Assembly: GCA_003427395.1 (NCBI GenBank)
Contig: BFEA01000195.1
Coordinates: 2,438,666-2,502,665, forward strand
Origin: Chara braunii
Taxonomy: Eukaryota > Streptophyta > Charophyceae > Charales > Characeae
Length of the DNA stretch: 64,000 nt
Direction of reading: 5' to 3'
This document shows, in pieces, positions 1-10,855 of this stretch. Every line of letters begins with the position of its first letter. Within the stretch, counting starts at the first letter, position 1. A model generated the notes under the pieces. The model did not search any database and had not been told where the DNA came from. It was given only the letters and a program-made list of their open reading frames with translations. Both the position numbers and the translations under genes were made by a program.

Positions 1-58
<58 letters not shown>
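1..58. repeat. GA microsatellite
   Basis: A pure (GA)n tract opens the window and is cut by its left edge, so its full length is unknown. Confidence 0.97.
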
Positions 59-63
<5 letters not shown>

Positions 64-271
64 TGAAGAAAAGTAGAAGTTAACATATAGCATGGTGTAG
101 TGCAAAGAAAACGAGGTAGTATGGGTGCGGTAGAAAGAGTTGGGTACTGGGTGCCACATTCTTATGACAACGGTGCATTGATGTGATTATATAGCCCCCA
201 GTACTGAACCATTTGACTGGAAGTGCCCAATTGTCACATGAAGGAAAACAGAGCGAGACTCGCTTATCTGT

Positions 272-288
272 GGAGAGAGAGAGACAGA

Positions 289-325
<37 letters not shown>

Positions 326-402
326 GTAATTGAAGGGAGGGAGAGAGAGAGAGATAGAGAGTGAGTAGAGAGAGAAAGAGCGTGAGTGGAGAGAGAGAGA
401 GC

Positions 403-466
<64 letters not shown>

Positions 467-480
467 AAGAGAGAGAGAGG
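272..480. repeat. interrupted GA microsatellite
   Basis: About 200 bp of GA/GAGA repeat with short interruptions. The Ser/Leu-rich and Arg/Glu-rich open frames across it are low-complexity artefacts and not genes. Confidence 0.95.
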
Positions 481-1614
481 GATGAAATGAGGGACAAAGA
501 CACTCTATTTATGGATGATTATGACATCAATTATTATTCGTGGACATATAAGTAATTGTCCGTTCGTGTTCCTGAGATAGCTAACGTTTCGGCATAACCC
601 TTCATCCTCACTTATTGTAATGGTCACAAGTAGCAAGTATACATGATGTCCACTTCAACAATGTGTATGAGAGTGTCAGCGTACCCTCACTGTGTGTGTC
701 TGTGTGTGTGGGTGGGTGGGTGGGGGGGGGGCCTTGGGGGTGTGCGTGTTCATGTTTTCTTTATTGTCTGGAATGGAGGCACCCTGCTGTACAAATATAA
801 TGTCACTCCAATCGAAGTCTATATTAAGGGTTACCAATAAAGGTGTGCGCTCACTTCTAAAAATAACCATTCCCTCCTCTAACAAGCAGTCTCATACCCA
901 ATTCCCAACGAACACTAGGAATATTTGACCATGAGTGAGTCACCGCATTCCACACCCAAATGCTTCTCTCTGCTCCGATGGACGCATGCATGCATGAATA
1001 TGAATCGATATCCACTTGACAGGCGAGCACCATAATTCCAAACATAACACCATGATCACATTTCAACCACAATTCATCACATTACCATCATGTTTCCATC
1101 ATGATTCCAACCTGATATCCAACATGAAGTCTTGTGTTCAACTGTTGATAAATTGTTGATTAACAGATGATCAACAGTTTACCAACACATAGTTCAACCT
1201 TCCAAACGTAGTTCAACAAAACTTAAACAAATTCTCAACAGTTTACCAACACAAAGTTCAACTGTTTATCCTGTCACTTCATGTGAACTACCTAAGTCGC
1301 AAACGTTGGTTTCCTTCATTTCCTGTAGAGCATGGTGCATGTGCTTGGATAAACAGTTGAAAAACAGTTTTTAAACGGTTGAAAAGGGGTGAGGCCCCAC
1401 GATCAACAAAAAACAGAAACGGCAATAATTTTTCTGTTGTTGTGGATTGCCCTACTCGAGGTTTCCGGTTTTCGGTCTGCCGTAGGTATTGGTTGCCCTC
1501 CGAGCGGTGCAATAACCGCAATCAGTAGAAATTATAGGGCTAACAAGTTCGGATCTTGGCTTGCAAAGGGGTCCTTCAGCCATAGTGTTATTTGTTCAGT
1601 TGCAACACGGCGAT
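481..1614. other. no gene seen; short simple repeats
   Basis: I recognise no coding sequence here. A GT tract followed by G-runs lies at about 688-730. At 1171-1260 a 25-30 base word built on TCAACAGTTTACCAACACA occurs twice, 63 bp apart, among other scattered AACTGTTGAT words. The rest looks like unannotated, probably decayed, repeat DNA. Confidence 0.6.
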
Positions 1615-2114
1615 CTATGAATCCCCCCCGGAGGCGGCCTTGCGCAGCCTAGGCCGCAACCCCGCGGCCATGGCCGCAGTCCGCAGACACGAAAAAAAAA
1701 AAAAAAAAAAAAAATCTGAAAAATTTCAAAAAAATATGTTATGCAGAAAAATATATTGAACAACTTTTGATTTGTGGTCATATCCAAAACCTTTATTGAA
1801 TTAAAAATAAAAAAAACACATAAGTTTCATAGTTTTTTCTTGGGAAAAAGAAAAAACTTTTGTCTCAGGAAAATTAGTTTTCGAATTTTTAAAAATTGGA
1901 GATGAAGTCAAAAAATGAAATAAAAAACTGCGCAATTTAGATCTCAAAAAGATCTACAACCCAATTTTTTTTAATTTTTTTTGACAATTTTGTAAAGTCT
2001 AAACAAATTCTTGAAAGTCGAGGCCGCACCCAACCGCGGCCGGAGCCACGACGACCTTGATCATGGCCGCCCTCCGAGCTCGACCCCGCGGACGTGTCCA
2101 CGGGTGTTCCATAG
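1615..2114. mobile_element. non-autonomous TIR element, hAT-like (500 bp)
   Basis: The left end reads CTATGAATCC and the reverse complement of the right end reads CTATGGAACA. The flanking octamers ACGGCGAT (1607-1614) and ACGATGAT (2115-2122) match at 6 of 8 bases, as a decayed 8-bp target duplication would. The ends are GC-rich (GGCCGCGG words), and the centre is A/T-rich with a run of more than 20 A. It has no coding capacity. hAT-type elements usually make 8-bp duplications, and that size is the only basis for the class. This is the weakest-supported of the small elements here. Confidence 0.5.
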
Positions 2115-2604
2115 ACGATGATCCTTGAGTTTTGCGTGCTGTTCTGGTCATTCATGTCATTCTACAGCAAATCTGCGCTGCTTTTGACGCCGTTCGGACA
2201 GCACAGAGTTGCAGTACCAGCACACGAGCTCGCTTTCTCGATGTGGCGAATTGGGGTTTATGAGGGTCGCTTGGGGGTCCTCGAGCCATTTCGTAATGTT
2301 ATGCACCCACGCGTTGTCTTTCTTCTATGTGTGCGCTCGTCCAACAGTCCAAACATTGCAGCCACGCAAAAAAACGTTCCTCGTGGATCTTGCATCCGCC
2401 AAGTTTGGATCTCGGCACACTTATAGGGTCAAGGTCGGTCGAACTGTCCTTTGCAACGACCGCTAGCGCTGCATATGTTTTCATTGCCAAGGGACTAGCT
2501 GGCCAACTGAGCGGTCCGGCAGCCATGCCCTTGGAGTCGAAGACGATGCAAGTCAGACTGCCGAAGCACGTCGATCGCGGGTGAATCGTCCCTCGTGTCT
2601 TCTG
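2115..2604. other. degenerate repeat copy, no gene seen
   Basis: Contains one copy (about 2213-2300) of the word set that also makes up the foldback arms: CACACGAGCTCG, then TCGATG, GGGGTTTATG and CCTCGAGCC. No protein is recognised in any frame. Confidence 0.5.
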
Positions 2605-3290
2605 TCCTCAGCGAAGAAGTTGCCTTTGCCAGCACACGTGCTCGCCTTGTCGATTGGCCGAATCGGGATTTTGGGGGGGCTATTAAAGGGGCCTGGAGCC
2701 AAGTCTTTTTGCAGTCTGCCATAAACATTGGCTTCCCTTCCAGAAGTATGATAACTGCAATCGTTGGAATCCGGTCGAGGATAAGTTCAGGTCTCGACAA
2801 ACTTCGAGGTTCACGTTGTGTTCTAGTCATTCGTTGAATCCGCCTACAAATCTACGCGTTTAACGCAGGTTCGTCATTACGAGAGCAGAGGTTGGCATTA
2901 TAATTGTACAAGCACGGCTTGTCGCTTTGTCGTGTCGGGGCTTATGGGGGTTGTAGCAGGGTCCTCCGTCACCGACGAAAGGCGAGGACGTGCACTGGCA
3001 TTACCAACCTCTGTACCCATAATGACGAACGTGCGTTGAACGCGCGGATTTATAGGCGAATTCCACTAATGATCAGAACAGAGCACGAACCACAAAGTTC
3101 GCCGATATCCGGACTTCTCAACTCCCGGGTTCCAGCGATTGCAGTTTTTGTGTCATTGGAAAGGCAACATATACTCGTGGTGGACTGCAAAAAAAACATG
3201 GCTCTAGCCTCTTCAACAACCCCCATATACCCCGATTACGAGATTCGACCAGGAGAGCTCGTGTGTTGGTGATGGCAACTTCAGTTGTGT
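2605..3290. repeat. large imperfect inverted repeat (foldback)
   Basis: The left arm, about 2605-2900, reappears reverse-complemented at about 2998-3290 around a spacer of roughly 100 bp. Matching landmarks run outside in on both arms: AAGTTGCC, GAGCTCG/GTGCTCG, a GGGGG-rich block, TTTTTTGCAGTC, ACTGCAATCG, TGTTCT, and TTCGTCATTA. By eye the arms match at about three quarters of positions with small gaps. Related direct copies of part of the arm lie at about 2213-2300 and 3384-3460. No coding sequence is evident. Confidence 0.75.
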
Positions 3291-3967
3291 TTTTTTTTTT
3301 TCCTGCTGCAATCCAACGAAATTTAACGGTTCACGACGATGTTCTGGTTTCGACGTTGCGCAGACTGCAGAGGCTTGCAGTGGCAGCAGACGAGCTCGCC
3401 TTGTCGATGGAGTTACTCGGGGTTTATACGGGTTGCTTGAGGGTCCCTGAGCCATGTTCTTTTTTTTCCGCAACCACGTGTGGCCTTGCAGTGGCAGCAC
3501 TTACAGCTTTACGCTGTGCGCGCCTGCTTTTTTGACGAATGTAGCATATACGAAAACGAAATATACAGGTCCGTTCAACCTCGTAACAACCCTCTTTTTC
3601 CTCCAGTGCGGTGTGCCGACATGCTGAGCTCGTGGCCTGTCGTCGTCTACTGCTGCAGCCTGCAGCAGATGCAATTCTTGGTGTCAGAGTCGAGGCAGAA
3701 TATGTTCAGATGACCTTCCGCACATAAAATCAATGCAGTGGAAGGATTCCAATCTCCCGCAAGTTCAGATCCCGGCGCACATCCCAGGTCGCGGTTTGTC
3801 AGATCGTTCGTGCCGCCCACCTACAAATCTGCGTCGTCCTTTTACGTTTAATCGGTTGTGGAGGATCGCATCGCAAGCGCAGTGGCTCTCCATGTTAAAA
3901 TGTCGCATCTGGGATTTGGGTGGGGGGGTGGTTAGTGTGGTGTCAAAAACGCATCTTCTTAATATTT
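3291..3967. other. degenerate repeat copy, no gene seen
   Basis: Holds a further direct copy of the foldback-related repeat at about 3384-3460 and a fragment near 3801-3845 resembling the 2820-2870 part of the left arm (CCTACAAATCT followed by CG-rich sequence). I see no gene. Confidence 0.5.
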
Positions 3968-4495
3968 ATCAACAGAAAAATTTCCTAGAATTAAATAATC
4001 ATTCTAGAGCAAAATTACATTCTTAAAATTTTAAATTTTTATTCCATCTTAAAAAATGTAATTCCAATTTTAAAATTTTCCGTCTTACTTGAAAAATTTC
4101 CTTCCAAGAATGGGGTATCCCTTCTTATTTGAACTCCATGCCAGAGATGGAATGAAAGTCTGGATGAGTTCATGAAATATTTTAATTGGACTGCCATTCT
4201 AAGTAAGGATTTTCAGTCAGAAATAGGTTAATCCAATCTAAATGAGACGATATTTGTTGTAATAGAATGAAAGTCTAATTAAAACATTTCATAAACTCGT
4301 CCAGACTTCCATTCCATCTTGAACAAATGGATGTAGTTGGAAGGGAAAGCTCATATTTAGACGGGAACTTATCAAATTAAATTGAAAATTTTAGAATTGG
4401 ACAAACATTGGAATGATAATTTATAAATATGAAGGATTTTTTTTTATGAAATGTTTTTTCAACTTTAATTTCTCATGGGAATTTTTTCTGTTGAT
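3968..4495. mobile_element. TIR element, copy 1 of 2 (528 bp)
   Basis: The left end, ATCAACAGAAAAATTTCC, is the near-perfect inverse of the right end (ATCAACAGAAAAAATTCC read on the other strand), giving TIRs of about 18 bp. The AT-rich interior has no coding potential. A closely similar copy, aligned nearly end to end in the same orientation, lies at about 59891-60419, which supports a mobile repeat of this size. I found no clear target duplication, so the superfamily is open. Confidence 0.7.
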
Positions 4496-4995
4496 GCTTA
4501 CAGTGCGCTCCGCTGTTTTGCTGGGTGTGGAGACAAATTCGAATTGTCCATTCACACCGCACTGGAGAACGTGATCAATTTTTCTAACGGAAACCTCATC
4601 GACGACACCGACGACTGCATGACGGCACAAAGGAGGGTTCAACGAACGACCACATGAACCGGCATATGGAAACCGAACAGGCCCTCAACTTGAGTTTCCA
4701 ACTAGAAGACCTGGAGTTGGCCCATACGAGCTCTTCCGACAGTTCGTTGTTCCAAAAGTCTTGTGTTGCATTTCTTAGAAAAAGAAGTCTTGCTTTTCGT
4801 GAAAGCTTTGGGGGTTGCATCGGTTTGCCTGGAGTTAGGCGACACCGTTTGCAGGCAAAGAGCCATCTGGCTCCCTATGATGACGAGAGTGAGAAGTTGG
4901 TGGCCACTAATTACTTGTCTGGACAACAATCCTCTTCCAGTGCGTCGTTGCGGCACACTAGCTTCAGTAGTACGAAGTTGGTTGCCACCAGGGGT
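4496..4995. other. unclassified stretch, open frame of doubtful reality
   Basis: A 125-codon plus-strand frame (4654-5031) spans most of this stretch. It has no recognisable domain and runs into the C-rich repeat, so I do not call it a gene. Confidence 0.4.
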
Positions 4996-5420
4996 GTCAG
5001 GCGGGTAGCCCCGCAGCCGAAGTCGGGGTAGGGGTTTCACCTGCGGAACCCTGCCACGGGGCCCGCCGAACATCGACCCCCGACCTCCAGGCCCACACCC
5101 GCCCGAACCCCGCGATCCCCGCACCCTGGCCCCGCACCCCTGCCATCTAACCTGCATCCCCGTCCCTGCACCCGCAATGCCCCCACCCGCATCCCCACAC
5201 GACAACCCTGCAGCGGACCCCCACCCCCACACGTTGATGCCCGCACGCCCGCCCCGCACCCCCACCCCACACCCCTGCCTCGCACACCCGCCCCTCATCC
5301 CAACTCTGCCTCGCGACCCCCACAGCCGCACCCCGGGCCCACCACGTACCCGTAGCCCCGCCGCCTGCCCGCACCACACTGCCTCACGGTAACCCACACA
5401 CGCGCGACTCCGCGACCGGG
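4996..5420. repeat. C-rich, strand-asymmetric low-complexity tract
   Basis: About 400 bp built from CCCGCAC/CCCCCAC words. C dominates the plus strand, so the minus strand is a long G-rich tract with many GGGG runs and G-quadruplex potential. Long glycine/arginine-rich frames on the minus strand follow from this composition and are not gene evidence. Confidence 0.85.
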
Positions 5421-7218
5421 CGACCCCGCAACCCCGTCAACCCAAGCAGGGATCGGTGGTCAGTGGGAGACTCAAATGTGCCCCTGTCTGGGGTCTAAAA
5501 AACCCCGTTGTGTAGGTGACCGTAAAGGGTACGATTGGGATACAAATCCTTTGGGGTCACTGTAAAAGGTGTGCTTGCTGCTGGCTGATCATTGTGGGGG
5601 ACACAACAACGGTTATATTTCTTATCCTCGTGTCGTTCGACAAGGTGATTTACTAACTTCATCTGGCTTGAAGGAATTACATCTTGGTAGTAAGGGGCAA
5701 ATTAGCCTTGGACAAGCTTGTCATTTCAAAGTCAATTCGACGGCGGGAACAAGATTACCATTTCAAACCCGATTCGACCACTTGCCTGTCATACCCCCTT
5801 CTAATGTCTTGTGCACAATTTCTGAAGGGGATAAGTTAGGGGTTTTTATGACGTGAGAGTTAAATAGGGTGGGAAAACAATATATCAAGTAATCAACCGT
5901 GTTGTTGAGTTCACAATGATGGTTAGTGCACTGCAAAGCGGTCGTGTCTGACATTGCAAAAGTCATCGAACTGGATAATCGAAATCGAAAGCAATATGAA
6001 AGTACATACTACTCTTTTAGGGGACTTGGATTAGTTTTCTGAAATGCACTTCTCACTTGCGTCCAGAAAAAAAGAATTGGACATGCTACTGTAGGGTTTT
6101 CCTATGTGAAGAGTGGAAAGGCGATGGCATCCACTTCTGGGTGTTGTCGAAGGTTGTGTATTTCGGTTTCATAGAGGTGAGGTGAGATATCCAACATGCC
6201 TCATTCATTCGTGAGAAATAAATAATTGAAGTCATGCATCATTCGTTTGTAAGACAAATAAATGATTGAAGTCTTGTACTCCATAGCAAAACCCCACGTA
6301 GCAGGAAGTCAAATTGAAAAAATTATCATCATGTACGTCGCTTCCCTTCCAATCCTCTTGCTGACCACAGCTCCCACGATTTGCCAAGCATTCCATCAGA
6401 CAAAATGGTGGTAGTCGCCGCCTGCTACTGCCAAAACCTTAGACTGAAGGTAACTGCCTATGTGAGTCGCTGTGAAGAGGACAATTACGTCTTTCTACTA
6501 CCTATTTATCTTACTTCTATGCCACCTACTTCCTACTGTTTTAGTAGACTAGCTGTGAACTGTCACATGAGGTCGCGCGTTCGTGCGAAGTTGGCTACTG
6601 CGTCTCCGACAAATTGATCGGTGTATCCGTTAACCCTGTATTCCTTCTGCAGTGTAAGTACCTGCCTCAAGATTTTTGTCCTGACTTAAGTATGTATACC
6701 GATTCATTGCAACCATCTCGTGATTCCATCCCGTTTCTGCTTCCACCTTGTCCAGGAGAGTGCGTCTTGACCAGATCTGAAAATCACATCCTCTGTGGTC
6801 CACATAGTACCATCATTTTTTGTTAGTTAGATGCTACCGAGGAAGGGGAAATTATGTCTGACCTCCATTCGACACCCCAAGAACTCCCACACCCCCAAAA
6901 TGTTGTATGTTCCTTTGAGTGAAACGGCCTTGAGGGGGCATTTTTCGATTTTCTTGCGAATCCGGTTTGCAATCCGAAGCGTAGTATAGTCACCCTTTTG
7001 GTATGCCAAAAATATAGAGACGTCATGCATCAATCGAACTTCTGATAATAACTTACAATCGCAGCCTGACTACGTGACCCCCATGGTTGCGGATCCTGCG
7101 GCCTCGTCAGTGGCTGAGAAGGCCGACCTCAACCCCTCTACCTAGGCCGCGCAACCGAGAAAGTTTGAGGATGCGCCACGTGCAGGCGGAGCCAAGCGCC
7201 CAAAAATGGGGCGCGCGT
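5421..7218. other. unannotated 1.8 kb, no gene recognised
   Basis: Several open frames of 60-110 codons occur on both strands, but none shows a domain or motif I know. The right end abuts the first base of LTR copy A. I see no polypurine tract, signal or repeat of note. Confidence 0.5.
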
Positions 7219-10200
7219 TTTCGGAGGGCGTGGTGTCCCGACCCTCCGTTGTGTACCGTACATCCACTCACTCACCGTTGTGTACGCCCGCATACCTTAG
7301 TTGTGGACCCGGTACCAGCTCACAAGGTCATGGAGAATCCACAGGCCCCGTCATTGGGCTTCCTAGTGGTACCGCACAGGGTCGGTGTTTTGCCTTACCA
7401 CGGGTCAGTCAGAAGTTGAAGTGACCACCAGATTTGCCATCGCAATTAAAAAAAAGGGGGTAGTACAGTTTACTTTGGCGCGCGTCGGGCTCTAATGACT
7501 CTGATCTGGGCTGAGTGCAAGGATGGGATAGCAATAGCCGACTCGGATTTCTCAACCTCGCGCTAGGTCCCTATAGTCGTGTTTTGGAGTAAGTGCAGTG
7601 GAGACGGTCGCCGTTAGAAAAGGGTAAAATGCAAAAAAAAAAAAAAAAAAAGGAAAAAGGGAAGGAGAAAAGGTTCAGTGTTGGACTTTGTATTCGTGCA
7701 TAGATTTGGATCGTTGTCCTGACGCCTCGGTGTCTGATGTTTTTTAGTGAGATCGCTACGCAAGAGAACTTTAAGGCATTATCTTTCCTTTCTCCACTGT
7801 TATTATTATTACTGATATTATTATTGTTATTATTGTTATTATTACTATTATTATCAATGTTGCTAGTCGTTCTCTAGGTATCGTTTCCCTCAGCCGTTTC
7901 GCAGGGCGAAGGGAACAGACAATCTGTTTTCAAAATTGGTAGTAGCCTATGGGTTGCCTAGTCTACCCAACCCTCCCGCTTCAATCGTCGTGAGCTTGAC
8001 CGGTAAAAGGCGGTAAATATTTCACAAAATGGAAGCACCCGCGGCCGAGGGTCATGAGTCCCCTCCTTACCATCAGACTCGGGTACGACGCCCATCTTAA
8101 AAAGGAGGAAGGTGTCCACATGTATCTCATTATGGGACGACTACGTCGAGCCTGTGATCGCTTCATGCCAAAGATGAAGCGACTAGTGATGGAGGGCTAA
8201 GTGAGCCGCTAGTGTTATGATTGTTGGGGTTCGGCTTCCTGTTTTTCTTTATCCTTTTTTTTTGTTTTACTCGCTTAAAATTTTGAAAAGCAATTTTTCC
8301 TTTTAATTTTTTAGAGTCAGAAAAAGGTATTTGAATCCCTCAATCAGAGCGTGGGGATCGTGGTAAGCAGCGATCCTATAAGGGGGTGAGGGAGACAAGT
8401 ATTTGACTACTCAGGCATGAGTGATCTCGTTGCGTCGGGAACTGACGAACAGAGGGGAGAACGCTAGGCGGCGTTGTGAGAGTGCACGAGATCGTCTGAG
8501 TGCACATGCACATGCTTTGATTGTTCAGTCGTGGCTATTTCAAGGCCAGTAGCCTGGTACCGTACAGATTATTCGAAAAGGGTTCAACCATGGTGCGTAG
8601 CAGCGGGTTGTATGGCTATAGGCCAAGGTGCCTCTAGTTTCTCTAGAGGTGGGAGTGGATGTCAGGGGAAGGGCCGCCAGTGACGACTGTACTTGACTAC
8701 AGCCACAATGGGCAGGAGGCGAAACTAAAGGTGAACGAAGAAGGGGGAAAGGAAGAAGAAATGAGGGCAAACCAAGGTCTGCACATGGCGATTACAGATG
8801 CTAAGGATCGTGCCGAGAGGAGATGTAGACGAGACGGGGTCACAAACGAAATCAGGGTGACCATCTCGTACCTGGAGGGGGGGACCTCCACGAACACTAT
8901 AGAGCGGGAGCAGCAGTGCCCAGACCACGATACAGAGGCGGAGAGCGACGCGAGCGACCTAGAGGCCGAGACCCAGTCCTGGCATGGACTGGATTTGTGG
9001 CGGCAGGACCACCCACGGATAGAATCTGTAGAAGACGGTCCAAAGGCCGACTCGCAAACCGGAGCTGCTAAACTACTCGACAGGAGGTCAATACGAAAAA
9101 GGGGACTCAGAGGACTGTGTGGCAGTTACAATCTTACAGATCAAGCGCGCTTGCAACAGTGACGAACAAGAACGAGAGGGAATAGATCCCGCTAGAGCTG
9201 TGAGAGCAGAGGATACCAAGAGCGAGGTTAATTTGTGGGGCACGGTAGACTCTGAGGTCATTTACTCGACCCGTGTGCTAGACCGTTGCAACCGTCGGCC
9301 ATCAGAGTGAGTGAGCAGGGGAGGCTTTGTGCATGCACTACTCAGTTCCCTTATGATTAGTGAACGGAAAGAAGGTCAGCGCGGAAGTGATCGTGCAGTG
9401 ACTTATGCCAACGGAAATGCGATAAGGCTGGTTTCCGACAGAGAAAGAAAGGGACGACAAGAGAAAGAAAGCAGTGTAGACGAGAGGGAGCATGGTTGAC
9501 GTCATCAGTGTGGACCCACTGTGAGGGGGCCGAATGCCACGAGAACTACGAGTGGCATGCTCGCGCTAAGAAGGAACAAGCGAGACTGAACTTGACAGAA
9601 ACACTTGCACGGTGAAAACCAATTCATGCGTACATTTGAGAAACAGACACGGACAGGATGATAGGGCAAGAAGGAAGTCAATGTCAGTACGTAAGGGTAC
9701 TCTGGAGGTCATGACTTACTATTGATGTTAGCACTGCCCAGTCTGAGTAGCGAGATCATCACTTTGGTGGGGCAGTGTGGTCAGGTTCTGGGGACCGTGA
9801 CACCGTACTACTCTCCCCCGTTGGTGTAAGGATAATGGCGAGCGAAAGTGCGAGGTGCAGATGATGCTCGGGAACTGAGGATGCCTCTCCGAGTATGCGT
9901 GTAACCACTACAAGAGGGTGTGTTGACGCTTAGCAGTTTACTCGCGTGCTGCTTTCCAATGAGAGGGGTGTGGCTGTTGTCATCCCCTCGTCAAGAAGAA
10001 CGTGTGACCGTCGAGAGAGAGTGAGTCTCATGAAAATCATGAGGAGAGGTTCGTTAGTTGTCTATAATTGGATCAAGAGATGACTCCGAGTTGTGTGAGA
10101 GTGGTATGATGATTAGTGGGTGAATTCTTGGTTGCAAGATTGCTAGCTACGTTCACACTCGTCGTCGGTCGCATGGTAAACCCATGGTCATTTGTGTTGT

Positions 10201-10336
10201 GTATTACTATCGCCTCTCCCTCTCCTCTTATGTTAGCCCATTGTGCCTACTCCCTGAGAAAGTATCTGTGGTTTGACTGTGAGAGGGTAGTTAAAAAAGG
10301 CGAGTTGTGTCTTCAGACGCTGCCAGTGTTGTGGAC

Positions 10337-10855
10337 AGTAGTTTTAGAGTGTATACTCTGATAACTAGCTGCTATTAGCGTTAGCCTGGGAGTAGTCGGT
10401 ACATCATTGTTTGTGTTTCTCGGTCCAGGAGGATGAACTGCTATCGAGCTGTTCATTTTATGATGAGAGAAGGTTAACAACAGTCGTATTCTTCATCAAC
10501 ACTTCAAGACACCCTTCACCACTTCAGGATGCAGCCTGCCTAAACGAGTGGTTTTCAGGGTATTCGGACCTTTCACCACTTTAGGACACTCTTCACCACT
10601 CTAGGATGCAGCCTGCCTAAACAGGTGGTTTTCAACGTCTTCAAACCTTTCACCACTTCAAGACTATTCAGCATTTTCAGACTTTCCAAAACTCTCACTT
10701 CACCACTTGAGGATGCAGCTTGCCTAAACAGGTGGTTTTCAGGGTCTTCGGAACTTTCACCACTTCAGGATCATTCGGGATTTTCAGACTGCCCAAAACT
10801 CTCACTTTAGAATTTTCATTCCTGAATTTTCAAGTACCCGTTAGCCGCTTGTGTT
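10337..10855 (+). repeat. LTR-A-only block with nested minisatellite
   Basis: This 0.5 kb is absent from copy B, where CGCTGCCAGT (30651-30660) is followed almost directly by CATCCAGTTGAG. Inside it, at 10516, 10583 and 10702, a 30-35 base word (CACCACTT, AGGATGCAGC, TGCCTAAAC, GGTGGTTTTC) repeats with 67-119 bp spacing. Each copy can fold because CACCAC and GTGGT(T) are complementary. Only short shared bases and no target duplication mark the edges, so loss from B is at least as likely as insertion into A. Confidence 0.6.

Noticed and set aside
264-555. Open frames of Ser/Leu and Arg/Glu repeats
   Set aside because: They are direct translations of the GA microsatellite and have no other protein features.
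4702-5397. 231-codon glycine-rich frame on the minus strand
   Set aside because: It lies in the C-rich repeat, where stop codons are rare by composition. No domain or biased codon signal separates it from the other frames.
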